DNA from: JBAXTZ01 sp037129925
Lineage (GTDB): Bacteria; Bacillota; Negativicutes; JBAXTZ01
Reading direction: 5' to 3'
Length of the DNA: 40,661 bases
Assembly: GCA_037129925.1 (NCBI GenBank)
Contig: JBAXTZ010000032.1
Location: forward strand, 1 to 40,661
Position numbers and translations under genes: made by a program. A model generated the notes under the pieces. It was not told the origin of the DNA and did not search any database. It saw only the letters and a list, made by a program, of their open reading frames with translations. Position 1 is the first letter of the stretch, and every line of letters begins with the position of its first letter. This document shows, piece after piece, positions 8,326 to 16,884 of the stretch.

Positions 8326-8748
8326 TTAAATATCGTTACTAAAAACTTTGCTCATAATCAATTTGTTCATGCCCCTGGCTTCTTCGGCTACCTCCAGCAC
8401 TTCAGCCAATTCAGCGCCTAATGACGCCTGTACCGCGGCAGCGGTCGCGCCTTCGAGTACCGGTGCGTTAGCAACCCGGACTTTATTGATGTACTGCTCA
8501 CCCAGTTCCGCAAGCGCCGATTCAGCGCACATCGCGGCGCTACCCAAATCAACCAATATTACTACACCATCTCCCTCTTCGGCTGCAACGATCGCCTTCT
8601 TAATAATTTCTACGCTGGTACCCAGTCCACCACCTTCAACACCGCCCGCGGCAATGATTTTCTGCGATTTGGTGGCCATTTTTTCGGCAATCTCGACAAT
8701 TCCTTCAGCGGCTTTAGCGCTATGTGAAACAACAACAATTCCGACCAT
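8326..8748 (-). CDS. dhaM: PTS-dependent dihydroxyacetone kinase phosphotransferase subunit, DhaM EIIA-like domain
   Basis: A 140-residue single-domain EIIA-mannose-type protein. The start MVGIVVVSHS places the phospho-acceptor His at residue 9, and the GGxxxGGLGTS segment follows at about 35-43, then the VILVDLGSAAM motif. This is the DhaM family, which passes phosphate from HPr to DhaL-ADP in dihydroxyacetone phosphorylation. The HPr and EI-like domains found in proteobacterial DhaM are absent, as in Firmicutes. No dhaK or dhaL lies in the window; the neighbours are glpF-glpK and ribU. It may serve distant DhaKL or have a regulatory role. Confidence 0.88.
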   Translation of the reverse strand: MVGIVVVSHSAKAAEGIVEIAEKMATKSQKIIAAGGVEGGGLGTSVEIIKKAIVAAEEGDGVVILVDLGSAAMCAESALAELGEQYINKVRVANAPVLEGATAAAVQASLGAELAEVLEVAEEARGMNKLIMSKVFSNDI

Positions 8749-8760
8749 AATTCCACTCTC

Positions 8761-9348
8761 CTAATGAAAATAATGTGACAATTTTTTATATACCAAATAA
8801 ACAATCAGTGATGATAAAAACCATTTAAAAATGTTAAACGGAATTATCGCGTACAATATTAGTTGATTAAGGCTTTTTATTGCCGGATTTACAGCTTGAG
8901 CCATACCAACTATTGCGCTACTGCTCATTCCCAACAAAAACTGATACGCCGGTAATAATATAAACAAATTAACCAGCGCTGCTACAACCGTAGTTAGCAA
9001 CGAAGCGATAATCATCGCCACTATTGCATAATTGCGCGATTTTTTCCTAAAATATATTGTTCCAGCCACATACACATAAGTAGCGCCGCAAATAAATGAA
9101 GCCAACTCACCGACACCGGCCGACTTAGTAGCTAATAAGTGCAACAAACATTTTATCAGTTCGACAGCAACTCCGGCAGCCGGACCAAGCGCCAGCGCAA
9201 CAAACAACGCTGGTACATCACTAAAATCCATACTTAAGAACGGCGGGAAAAATGGCACCGGAAATTCAATAAACATTAAAACTGTAGAAATAGCCGCCAA
9301 TATGGCGATAGTAGTTATTTTTTTCGTTTTGGAATTTTGCCGATTCAT
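8761..9348 (-). CDS. ribU: Riboflavin ECF transporter S component, RibU family
   Basis: A 195-residue membrane protein with about six helices, the substrate-binding unit of an energy-coupling-factor importer. The short stretch SMDFSDVPALF followed by ALGPAAGVAVELIKCLL is the characteristic RibU signature for riboflavin or FMN. The shared EcfAA'T module is not in the window. ATG at 9348 is preferred over one at 9366, because GGAGA lies six bases before it. Only about 75 bases separate it from the terminator of the upstream gene, too little for an FMN riboswitch, and none is seen. Confidence 0.88.
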   Translation of the reverse strand: MNRQNSKTKKITTIAILAAISTVLMFIEFPVPFFPPFLSMDFSDVPALFVALALGPAAGVAVELIKCLLHLLATKSAGVGELASFICGATYVYVAGTIYFRKKSRNYAIVAMIIASLLTTVVAALVNLFILLPAYQFLLGMSSSAIVGMAQAVNPAIKSLNQLILYAIIPFNIFKWFLSSLIVYLVYKKLSHYFH

Positions 9349-9424
9349 CAATTCTCCATTTCTCAAACAATTGGTTTGTATTATTATTCGACGATGATTA
9401 CCGATTTCCTGCCGCTAATCAGAA

Positions 9425-9458
9425 AAAAACGACGCTTTATCCATAAAGCGTCGTTTTT
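9425..9458. terminator. Bidirectional-type intrinsic terminator
   Basis: A perfect 16-bp inverted repeat (9425-9440 with 9443-9458) on a two-base loop, with A5 at one end and T5 at the other. It starts two bases past the stop codon of the 569-residue membrane protein gene and isolates it from ribU. Confidence 0.9.
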
Positions 9459-9460
9459 AT

Positions 9461-11170
9461 TTAGTAATTCGGTTTGAACGTCTTAATTTCGTTAGCGCCC
9501 AGGGTATTTTCACTAAAGCTTATTTCAACCACATCGCCAGATTTTAGCAACGGCAACTTAACATTTAGCGCGGAGCTTGCCCAGAATACTTTAGCATCAT
9601 TGTCGAGCATAAAGTACACCATGGTCTCGCTGCCTTTAACGACTGTGGCAACTCGCGAGACTTTCCCGGAGATGGTTTGTTCTTTCAAGAATTGTCCCGG
9701 CACAACGGTATCGCCTTTATTGGCGAGATTTTGCATATAAGCGCGCATCGCGCTATCAATGTTGCCGCCTACGCCGACGATATTATAATTTTCCACCGAG
9801 ATAAACGCCACCAATTTTAGCAACCCTTCCTTATCTTTTAACGGAGCAATATATGTCGGGATGCCGTGGACGTTATATAACAGTGGATAGCCGCTGCGAT
9901 AGCCCTTTTCTTGAACCTGACCTTCGGCGGATTTTGCAGCCGATTCCTCGGTTGCTCCGGCAACTTTATAGAATTTCGCTTTCTTGTTGCGTGAATCGAC
10001 AAGAATGAATCCTACAGTACTGTCATCACCGCCACTCGAGGTCATGCCGGTGTACCAATACACGCGATTATCATTACCGTATATCAAATGCATCCGGGTT
10101 CCGGATGGTTTGAGTGTCCCAGTCTTGGCAAATACTGAGTTCCAGAAACCGTAGATGTATTGTCCCCAGTTTGCAATCTGATCATGCACAAATTCTTCCG
10201 GCTGAATCCGGCTTGCCCAGTTCGGAGCTTGATCGATAGCATATTTTTTGATTTCGCCGGTCTGGGCATTGACGGTCAATATACCGGTAGCGTTATCCCC
10301 GGCATAGCCGATTGTCTTGTCGTATAAAGTAATAACCCAATATGGATTATAATCATTGTCGATTTGGAAGGTGTAATCGGTCAAGCCAACATTAACATAA
10401 CCATGCAGATATATCCAGCGAGGTAAGTACTCCATTAAATATGCGCCCATTTGATAACGAATATTTACCGGCTTACCTTTGATATCCTGCACCAGCCGCA
10501 CATCTTGCGGATCAATGGCGCTGACCAAAATGTAACCATGACTACCATTAGTATAGTTGCTTATCCATTGAAATACACCGCGATGCTCCAACGGCGCAAC
10601 ATAATAGAGCTTATTATCGACCTGTTGTAGCACCAGTCGCCCTAACTTCGTTTCAGAACCGAGTGCCGGCACTTCGCCAATTTTCTTATCTGCCAACCGC
10701 GCGGCGGTTTCGTCGTCGATAATCCGTATTTGTGACGGATTGAGCGGTTCAACATCCTTTACAAAAGTGCTTTCCTCGACATTTCCGATGAGGTTGTGAA
10801 ATCTCGAACTGAAAAGCAGCGGATTGGACAACAAAACCGGCAAAATCACTGCGTTTAATACAGCTATAATTATTAAAGCCAAGCCGGACCATGCCGCGAT
10901 CCGGTATTTTCGCGGAACAATTTCTCCAGTTACCGTGGTCGGCGCTGGTACTCTGATACGCTCACCGAACAACTTGAACACCAACCAGCCGATAAACGAA
11001 CCGGTCAGACCAGCGCCGCCGCGCTGCAGCATTACTTTTACCGCGATAAACATCAATCCCGCGCCCCAGATAAAACACAAGAATGACCAATCGCCAAAAC
11101 CGCCGGCAAAAACCGGCATGACTACAAACATATATGCCGCTGTCAATAGAACTAACAGAACACCAATCAT
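9461..11170 (-). CDS. Membrane-anchored protein of unknown function
   Basis: A 569-residue protein not assigned to a named family. Three hydrophobic segments lie at about residues 1-22, 30-48 and 90-115, followed by a large, mostly beta, presumably extracytoplasmic region. The middle holds a TVNAQTGEIKKY segment next to a WVITLYDK strand, resembling PepSY-type units, but this is inference. Similar long membrane proteins with such repeated strands are common in Firmicutes, and I cannot name a function. The ATG at 11170 has GGAG five bases upstream and follows scfB by 12 bases in the same transcript. A strong terminator begins two bases after its stop codon. Confidence 0.75.
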   Translation of the reverse strand: MIGVLLVLLTAAYMFVVMPVFAGGFGDWSFLCFIWGAGLMFIAVKVMLQRGGAGLTGSFIGWLVFKLFGERIRVPAPTTVTGEIVPRKYRIAAWSGLALIIIAVLNAVILPVLLSNPLLFSSRFHNLIGNVEESTFVKDVEPLNPSQIRIIDDETAARLADKKIGEVPALGSETKLGRLVLQQVDNKLYYVAPLEHRGVFQWISNYTNGSHGYILVSAIDPQDVRLVQDIKGKPVNIRYQMGAYLMEYLPRWIYLHGYVNVGLTDYTFQIDNDYNPYWVITLYDKTIGYAGDNATGILTVNAQTGEIKKYAIDQAPNWASRIQPEEFVHDQIANWGQYIYGFWNSVFAKTGTLKPSGTRMHLIYGNDNRVYWYTGMTSSGGDDSTVGFILVDSRNKKAKFYKVAGATEESAAKSAEGQVQEKGYRSGYPLLYNVHGIPTYIAPLKDKEGLLKLVAFISVENYNIVGVGGNIDSAMRAYMQNLANKGDTVVPGQFLKEQTISGKVSRVATVVKGSETMVYFMLDNDAKVFWASSALNVKLPLLKSGDVVEISFSENTLGANEIKTFKPNY

Positions 11171-11182
11171 AATTTCTCCTCT

Positions 11183-12508
11183 TTAACCAATTTTACTGTT
11201 CAAATACTGTTTGGCTTTTAGCCACAAAGCCATTTCCAGGCGTTTTTTTTGCATCTGACAACCAAGCTGATATGGTTTGTTAAAATCGCTATTGTGATTA
11301 TAGTTGTTGGCATGACAACCACCGGAGCAAAAATATTTCGCCCAACAATCGCCGCATTCCGGCTTGCTAAAAACACTTGCCGCGCTTAACTGCTCGACAA
11401 TTGAATGGTCTGTTATTCCGTCCAAGACATTGCCTACACAAAATTCGGTTTTACCAACAAATTGGTGACAGGGAAATAATTTTCCGGTTGGATCAACCGC
11501 CAAATAATCACTACCGGCGCCACAACCGCTAATTCGCTTGACAATACACGGTCCATTATTCAAATCAATATTATAGTGAAAGAAATTTATCGCATTATCC
11601 TCATGCCAATACTCAAACAGTTTTTTAGCCAGTAGTTCGTACTGCAAAAATATTTCCGGCAAATGCTCGCTCTGCAGTTGCAATTCGGCAATCGAAGTAA
11701 CAACCGGCTCAAGCGATATTTCCGCAAAACCCTGCTCTGCCAAATGAATAACATCTTCAAAAAAATCGGTGTTTTTAGCTGTAAATGTGCCGCGAACATA
11801 ATAGTTTTTGCCTGAACGCGATTCTACCGCACGCTTTATCCCCCGCAACACTTGCTCGTAGCTACCGTTTCCGGCGCAATCCGGGCGTAATTGATCATGG
11901 ATCGGCTTTCGCCCATCGATGCTCAACACTAAACTGACATTTTCACTATTAAGGTATTTAATGACATCATCGTTAAGCGCAACAGCATTAGTAGTAAGCG
12001 TTAACTTGAATATTTTCCCGGTCTTTCGTTCAATATCGCGCACATAATCAATCGTTTGTTTAACGACTGGCAAATTCATTAACGGCTCGCCGCCAAAAAA
12101 ATCAATCTCACAATGTTGTCGTGAACCACTGGCGCCAACCAAAAAGTCGACTGCGGCTTTGGCAACTTCCCAAGTCATCAACGATCGATCATGACCAAAA
12201 TCACCGGTACCGGCAAAACAATACCGGCAGCGCAAATTACAATCGTGAGCTACATGCAGACACAACGCCTTTACCTGCCGTCGGCCATTGAACTTTGGCA
12301 ACTTCAAAACATCCTGGCTGTGCAACCGCCCGGCGGCAGTTAAGCGCTCCAGTTCAGCGGTTGCCGAACTAATATCGGTTTCAGAAAATCTATCCTTCGT
12401 TGCCTGCCCGTTCAACAGCGCGTAACTACAATCATCAAGCACATGGACAGAATTGCTGGCAACATCTAAAGCAACATTTATACCATCAAACGAAAAACTG
12501 TGAACCAT
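11183..12508 (-). CDS. scfB: SCIFF peptide maturase, radical SAM/SPASM enzyme
   Basis: A 441-residue radical SAM enzyme that forms thioether crosslinks between Cys and neighbouring residues in the SCIFF peptide. The radical SAM cluster motif C-NLR-C-RY-C is at residues 90-97 (CxxxCxxC). The GGEP motif appears in DFFGGEPLMN. The C-terminal SPASM/twitch region provides the auxiliary cluster cysteines, seen in CGAGSDYLAVD, FPCHQF, CGDCWAKYFCSGGCH and a final C near residue 423. The N-terminal 80 residues fit the peptide-recognition region. ATG at 12508 follows AAAGGG, and the gene lies about 60 bases after scfA, separated by an attenuator-like hairpin. The known family and the adjacent six-cysteine peptide make this assignment strong. 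Confidence 0.93.
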   Translation of the reverse strand: MVHSFSFDGINVALDVASNSVHVLDDCSYALLNGQATKDRFSETDISSATAELERLTAAGRLHSQDVLKLPKFNGRRQVKALCLHVAHDCNLRCRYCFAGTGDFGHDRSLMTWEVAKAAVDFLVGASGSRQHCEIDFFGGEPLMNLPVVKQTIDYVRDIERKTGKIFKLTLTTNAVALNDDVIKYLNSENVSLVLSIDGRKPIHDQLRPDCAGNGSYEQVLRGIKRAVESRSGKNYYVRGTFTAKNTDFFEDVIHLAEQGFAEISLEPVVTSIAELQLQSEHLPEIFLQYELLAKKLFEYWHEDNAINFFHYNIDLNNGPCIVKRISGCGAGSDYLAVDPTGKLFPCHQFVGKTEFCVGNVLDGITDHSIVEQLSAASVFSKPECGDCWAKYFCSGGCHANNYNHNSDFNKPYQLGCQMQKKRLEMALWLKAKQYLNSKIG

Positions 12509-12522
12509 TTAACCCTTTCAAC

Positions 12523-12557
12523 AAAAAATCCCTCTCACCTACAGCGGCAAAGAGGGA
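12523..12557 (-). terminator. Attenuator-like hairpin between scfA and scfB
   Basis: TCCCTCT (12529-12535) pairs with AGAGGGA (12551-12557), and on the minus strand a run of six Ts follows. It sits between the peptide and enzyme genes, so read-through would give more peptide mRNA than maturase mRNA. This is a common arrangement for modified-peptide genes. Confidence 0.75.
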
Positions 12558-12567
12558 CTTTGATTTT

Positions 12568-12720
12568 TTACTTAACCTCTTCGTTAATACAAACTTGGTT
12601 TCCTACTGTGCAGGAAGTTTTGCAAGCCGATTGGCAAGATGTCTGGCATTCGCCGCAACCGCTATTTTCAACGTTTTTTCTAATATCGGTATCATTAATT
12701 GTTACTACATGCTGATTCAT
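12568..12720 (-). CDS. scfA: SCIFF precursor peptide (six cysteines in forty-five residues)
   Basis: A 50-residue peptide translated directly from the sequence. It starts MNQHVVTINDTD, has a short leader, then a cysteine core with Cys at 22, 25, 29, 33, 37 and 44, and ends NEEVK. Six cysteines in the C-terminal part are the definition of the SCIFF family, and the neighbouring radical SAM maturase is the expected partner. Ribosome site GGAGG lies five bases before ATG at 12720. The stop codon at 12568 is followed by the attenuator hairpin. The peptide's role after crosslinking is unsettled in the literature; regulatory or housekeeping functions have been proposed. Confidence 0.92.
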   Translation of the reverse strand: MNQHVVTINDTDIRKNVENSGCGECQTSCQSACKTSCTVGNQVCINEEVK

Positions 12721-12745
12721 TTTTTCCTCCATATCTTTTGATAGT

Positions 12746-14281
12746 CTATTTTAACACAACCAACCGTCCATCATCAACAATTTCAAGATTTTTAGTGTCA
12801 GCGACAGCATTATTCATACAATCCCGCACCAATATTCCGGTATTAAACTGATCAGTGCCTTTTGCAAAAGTTGTGTAACCGTCGCCACCGACTGCGCAAA
12901 AATCATTAGTAACCACAGAATATACTTGATTTAAGTTTAATTCGCTCCCGTCGATTGTCACTTTTGTTATCGCGCTTCCGTAAGGCTTGCGGCTATCATA
13001 GGTAACAACCATACCAGAAAACTGCACGGCGCCCATATCAGGTTTACCTATGCCGTAGTTTAATACCGTCATTATTTGTGCGCCAGTAAGATTAAGCGTA
13101 AATAAAGTATTGTCAAACGGCATTACCGAATAAACATTTCCCAAGGTGATATTTCCGGCATCAAACGGAACGCGTAACGCGCCGGCGTTCATGAACGCGA
13201 CTGCTGTTTTCGCCTTGGCGCGCATTGTGTCAGTCACAAACTGACCCATTTGCGATTCAATAAAACTGCTGGTGTTTTTTTCGTTGCGTAATCCAGTAGC
13301 GCTGTAACCAATTACCCGGTTACTTACTGCGTTGATAGCGGTCAAATCGCGATTAAGCATATTTTGAACTCCGGCATCAGCTGTAGCCGCCTTTATTTTG
13401 ACGGCATCTGCTACCTCGATTGTTGAAGAGACAATTTTCTTTTGCTTAGCTGAATAATTTAATGTTACAACACCAACCGCTCGCCCGGACCAAAAAGCTT
13501 CGACAAGCGGGATGCCATTGACATAACCTTTAGCGATTTTATGGGTATGTCCGCAGACAATCAAATCAATACCGGTAACTTTTTTGGCGAAATCGACCGC
13601 TTCGCCGCTCAAAATATCGCCACTCTGGCTAATGCCCATATGTGACAGGACGATTATCACATCGCAGCCCGCTTGCCGTAACTCAGCGGCAATGCGGCTG
13701 GCGTTGTCGGCTTGCGGCGGAAACACATAGTCAGCAACATTTTTCGGTAAAGTAGTGGACGGGGTTTCAACCGTTGCATAACCGATGATGCCAAACTTCA
13801 CTCCGCTACGGCTAACGATCATTGTCGGCACGCAAAATGACGGGACCCTTTTTGTGTCTTTAATGAAAATATTGGCGGCCAGAAATGGAAATGCAGCCTG
13901 ATTTTGTCGATCCAAAACTTTAGCTATTGACCAATCAAATTCATGATTGCCAAGCGCCATTGCGTCAAAATTCAAATAGTTCATTATTGAAATATCCGGC
14001 GAACCAAATAGCAGATTAGACGCCATCGTTCCTTGCATCATGTCTCCGGCTGAAAGCAATAACGTCCGATCCGGGTTGTCGGCGCGCAGACTCTGCAAAT
14101 AACCGGAAAGCTTTGCCGCGCCAGGATTGCTGGAATCCTCAATTAAGGCGCCATGAAAATCGTTCACAGTAAGCACTTGAAATGGCACTAAGTCAGTGTT
14201 TGCAGAATCGGCATATCCAATTGAAAAGTTTAGCGTCAAGAAAATCAGCAAAGTCAAAGTACAAAAAATGTTTTTTCTCAT
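12746..14281 (-). CDS. Secreted 5'-nucleotidase / 2',3'-cyclic phosphodiesterase, UshA type
   Basis: A 511-residue exported calcineurin-type phosphoesterase. Residues 1-24 form a signal peptide ending IGYA. Metal motifs are in order: a VNDFHG block (D41, H43), SAGDMMQG, ALGNHEFDWS, SHMG, and the GHTHK block. The C-terminal 5'-nucleotidase domain is shown by NAGALRVPF near residue 358, VMPFDNTL, and the NDFCAVGGDGYTTF substrate pocket. It would release phosphate and nucleosides from extracellular nucleotides. It begins seven bases after the histidine kinase stop codon, so it is likely co-transcribed with the two-component pair. This suggests a phosphate or nucleotide scavenging link, but the sensor's signal is unknown. 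Confidence 0.9.
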   Translation of the reverse strand: MRKNIFCTLTLLIFLTLNFSIGYADSANTDLVPFQVLTVNDFHGALIEDSSNPGAAKLSGYLQSLRADNPDRTLLLSAGDMMQGTMASNLLFGSPDISIMNYLNFDAMALGNHEFDWSIAKVLDRQNQAAFPFLAANIFIKDTKRVPSFCVPTMIVSRSGVKFGIIGYATVETPSTTLPKNVADYVFPPQADNASRIAAELRQAGCDVIIVLSHMGISQSGDILSGEAVDFAKKVTGIDLIVCGHTHKIAKGYVNGIPLVEAFWSGRAVGVVTLNYSAKQKKIVSSTIEVADAVKIKAATADAGVQNMLNRDLTAINAVSNRVIGYSATGLRNEKNTSSFIESQMGQFVTDTMRAKAKTAVAFMNAGALRVPFDAGNITLGNVYSVMPFDNTLFTLNLTGAQIMTVLNYGIGKPDMGAVQFSGMVVTYDSRKPYGSAITKVTIDGSELNLNQVYSVVTNDFCAVGGDGYTTFAKGTDQFNTGILVRDCMNNAVADTKNLEIVDDGRLVVLK

Positions 14282-14288
14282 TACTACC

Positions 14289-15785
14289 TCACGCTTTTTT
14301 GAATCTGATTGTAAAACAAGTGCCGTGATTGCTGGCGTCTATTGAACTAATAACTGATATTTCGGCCTGATGTTTTTCGACGATTTCTTTGGCAATTGAT
14401 AACCCTAGGCCCATGCCCTCGACATTTCTATTGTGCGATTTATCGGCTTTAAAAAACCGCTCCCAGATATTTGGCAAATCTTCTTTGCAAATGCCGTAAC
14501 CGTCATCACGAATTATCGTTTCGACATATTTTTCCGTTTTAGTAACTGCTACAGTTATTGTTCCGCCGGGTTGGGTAAATTTGATTGCGTTATCCAAAAT
14601 AATAATCATTACCTGAATTATCCGGTCGTAATCAGCAAACACCTGCGCTTCGTGGCTTGGATCGGCGAACTTTAATGTCAGATCGTTTTCACGAGCTTTA
14701 TCGCGCATTTTGTCAACCGCGTATTTGACAGCAACAGCCAATGGTAACTTCTCCAATTCCAACTCATACTGGGCTAGTTGCAATTTGCTCAAATCAAGCA
14801 TATCTTGAATCAGGCGTTCCAACCGCAACGCCTCATCCCGCATGATCGCTATCGAGCGTTTGCTTTGTTCGCCGGTTATCGTACCATCATATATCGCTTC
14901 GGCGTAGCCACGTACAATCGTAAGCGGCGTGCGCATTTCGTGTGATAAATTGGCGATAAATTCGCGGCGCATCCGCTCGGCTTGATTTGTATCATCGATG
15001 AACTGGCGCAGTTCCTTGGCCATTTTTGAAAATGCCAGACTGAGTTCGCCGATCTCATCGCTGGAGCTTTTAACTTCAGCAACTTGAAAATCCCCTTGAG
15101 AAAACCTATCAGTAATATCAATCAAATCTTTTATCGGTTTTGTCAAACTACGGGCAATATGCCGGGAAATAAATATCGCAAAAACAATGACCATGGCGCT
15201 TACTGCCGCAAGCACCAAAAACAACAATGTCAACGGCGCGCGCACTTGCTCGGCGAATGATGAAAACAAAACCACCCCGCCATATACCTTGCCGCCAAGA
15301 TAGAAGGGAACGGCAACTGTGAGCATATCATCATCGTAATAACCATTATAGAATTTTCCCTGGTATTTCCCTCCCGCAAGCACATCGCTGACCAGCTTTT
15401 TCCCATCAGTAGTTTGCAACACTTCTTCAGGCATAGTGCAAAGAGTGCGATTTCCCCGTTTCAACATTTGCGGTGGCGGTTGGCGAAATTTCGGTCCGCG
15501 CTCAGACAGTACCATGATTTCACTGTTAGGACCAAATACCAACACATGCGCTTCAAGCATATCGTCAACATTGTTAATCATCCGCACAAAAACATCCGGC
15601 GTGATCCGTCTGTTAGCGTAATCCTCGGTCAAGGCGGCGAGTTCCCCGGCTTTTACCGTCAGCTCAACAGCGCGATTGGCTTCAAGCAATTTGAACGAGA
15701 AAAAAGCTGCTGCCAAATATATACACAACATCGATAGAATAGTAACTGCCAAAATGCTTAAGAACAGTTTTTTTTGCAACCGCAT
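14289..15785 (-). CDS. Membrane sensor histidine kinase
   Basis: A 498-residue orthodox kinase. Transmembrane helices lie at about residues 8-30 and 183-207, enclosing a roughly 150-residue extracytoplasmic sensor. A HAMP linker (about 208-260) is followed by HisKA with FIANLSHEMRTPL, phospho-accepting His 282, and an HATPase_c domain with the DNAIKF N-box, DDGYGI G1-box and GMGLGLSIAK G2-box. It begins three bases after the response regulator stop codon and is followed by the 5'-nucleotidase gene. The fusion of sensor and nucleotidase in one transcript hints at phosphate or cell-envelope sensing, but the signal cannot be read. Confidence 0.94.
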   Translation of the reverse strand: MRLQKKLFLSILAVTILSMLCIYLAAAFFSFKLLEANRAVELTVKAGELAALTEDYANRRITPDVFVRMINNVDDMLEAHVLVFGPNSEIMVLSERGPKFRQPPPQMLKRGNRTLCTMPEEVLQTTDGKKLVSDVLAGGKYQGKFYNGYYDDDMLTVAVPFYLGGKVYGGVVLFSSFAEQVRAPLTLLFLVLAAVSAMVIVFAIFISRHIARSLTKPIKDLIDITDRFSQGDFQVAEVKSSSDEIGELSLAFSKMAKELRQFIDDTNQAERMRREFIANLSHEMRTPLTIVRGYAEAIYDGTITGEQSKRSIAIMRDEALRLERLIQDMLDLSKLQLAQYELELEKLPLAVAVKYAVDKMRDKARENDLTLKFADPSHEAQVFADYDRIIQVMIIILDNAIKFTQPGGTITVAVTKTEKYVETIIRDDGYGICKEDLPNIWERFFKADKSHNRNVEGMGLGLSIAKEIVEKHQAEISVISSIDASNHGTCFTIRFKKA

Positions 15786-15788
15786 AAT

Positions 15789-16481
15789 TTATTGTTTATC
15801 CTCAAATTTGTAGCCAACACCCCAGACAGTTTTTATGTCCCAGCCAAAATTATCTTGAATATCAAGTTTGGCACGCAATCGCTTTACGTGTGTGTCCACA
15901 GTCCGCGTATCGCCAAAGTATTCATAGCCCCAGACCTTTTCCAATAATTGGTCGCGCGTAAATACTTTATTGGTGTTTTTCGTGAAAAACCACAGCAGCT
16001 CAAATTCTTTGTTCGTCATATTAATTTCCTGCCCATCGACAGTGACAATATAATTATTATGATCGATAGTCAGATGCGGAATAACTACTATTTCGGAAAT
16101 TTTCTCAGTTTTTCGTTCTTCACTGCGCCGCAACACTGCATTAATTCGCGCAACTAATTCGCGCGGGTTGAAGGGCTTGGCTACATAATCATCAGCGCCG
16201 GTTTCCAGACCGATGATCCGGTCATCGTCATCCGCCCGTGCGGTCAGCATAATTATCGGCAGCTTGGAAAACCTCCGAATTTGCCGACAGACTTCGATAC
16301 CATCAAGTACCGGCATCATAATATCCAAAACTAAAATATCCGGATTGCATTGTTGAGCTTTTACAATGGCTTCGGCGCCATCAACCGCTTCAAACACTTC
16401 AAATCCTTCTTTCAACAGATAGATTTTAATTAATTCGCGGATATTGGTATCATCATCAGCAATAAGTATTCGACGCGCCAT
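15789..16481 (-). CDS. OmpR/PhoB-family response regulator
   Basis: A 230-residue two-domain regulator. The receiver domain has the acidic pair IADDD at residues 8-10, phospho-accepting D53 in LVLDIMMP, Thr in MLTAR and Lys in AKPF. The C-terminal winged helix has the RTVDTHVKRLRAKL recognition helix of the OmpR class. ATG at 16481 is preferred to a longer frame from 16517, because AGGAG sits five bases upstream and the receiver starts MARRILIAD. The longer frame would include the terminator hairpin. It is coupled to the histidine kinase. It could be the regulator of the Pho-type box at the far right end, but this is untested. Confidence 0.93.
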   Translation of the reverse strand: MARRILIADDDTNIRELIKIYLLKEGFEVFEAVDGAEAIVKAQQCNPDILVLDIMMPVLDGIEVCRQIRRFSKLPIIMLTARADDDDRIIGLETGADDYVAKPFNPRELVARINAVLRRSEERKTEKISEIVVIPHLTIDHNNYIVTVDGQEINMTNKEFELLWFFTKNTNKVFTRDQLLEKVWGYEYFGDTRTVDTHVKRLRAKLDIQDNFGWDIKTVWGVGYKFEDKQ

Positions 16482-16494
16482 AAGCTCCTCAGCG

Positions 16495-16522
16495 AAAAAC
16501 AGCCTTGGATAATCCAAGGCTG
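16495..16522 (-). terminator. Intrinsic terminator after trxA
   Basis: A perfect 11-bp stem, CAGCCTTGGAT (16500-16510) with ATCCAAGGCTG (16512-16522), on a minimal loop. It is followed on the minus strand by T5 (16495-16499). It lies seven bases past the trxA stop codon and immediately before the ribosome site of the response regulator gene, so the latter needs its own promoter or read-through. Confidence 0.85.
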
Positions 16523-16528
16523 CTCCGG

Positions 16529-16843
16529 TTAATAATTTTTTTCTAAGTCCGCTACTAAATCAGCTTCACTTCGCAACCCGACAACCCGGTTAATCATTTC
16601 GGCGTTTTTGAAAGTCAGCAGAGTCGGAATACTGCGCACCCGATATTCACGAGCCAAATCAGCCGCAGTATCGATGTTTATTTTCGCAATAGCAGCCTTC
16701 CCGGCAGTTTTAATTGCAACTTGTTCAAGGATTGGCGCCAGTGACTTACACGGACCGCACCACTCCGCCCAAAAATCTATTAATACAAGCGGGTTATCCG
16801 CGAGAATTTTGGTTAGTTCAGCTTTTGTTGATATATTAGTCAT
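16529..16843 (-). CDS. trxA: Thioredoxin
   Basis: A 104-residue cytosolic disulfide reductase of the standard length. The active site WCGPC appears in FWAEWCGPCKSLAP at about residues 25-38, with the cis-Pro turn in VRSIPTLLTF and the C-terminal helix following. The GGAGG ribosome site is five to six bases before ATG. It follows the DUF1292 gene by about 40 bases and is closed by a strong terminator. It serves thiol homeostasis, and perhaps the nearby redox-linked enzymes. Confidence 0.95.
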   Translation of the reverse strand: MTNISTKAELTKILADNPLVLIDFWAEWCGPCKSLAPILEQVAIKTAGKAAIAKINIDTAADLAREYRVRSIPTLLTFKNAEMINRVVGLRSEADLVADLEKNY

Positions 16844-16884
16844 TTTTTTCCTCCAGAATATTAACTAGTTAAATATATGGCTAA

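Noticed and set aside
9349..9424. FMN riboswitch before ribU
   Set aside because: There is too little room (about 75 bases) and the conserved FMN core was not seen.
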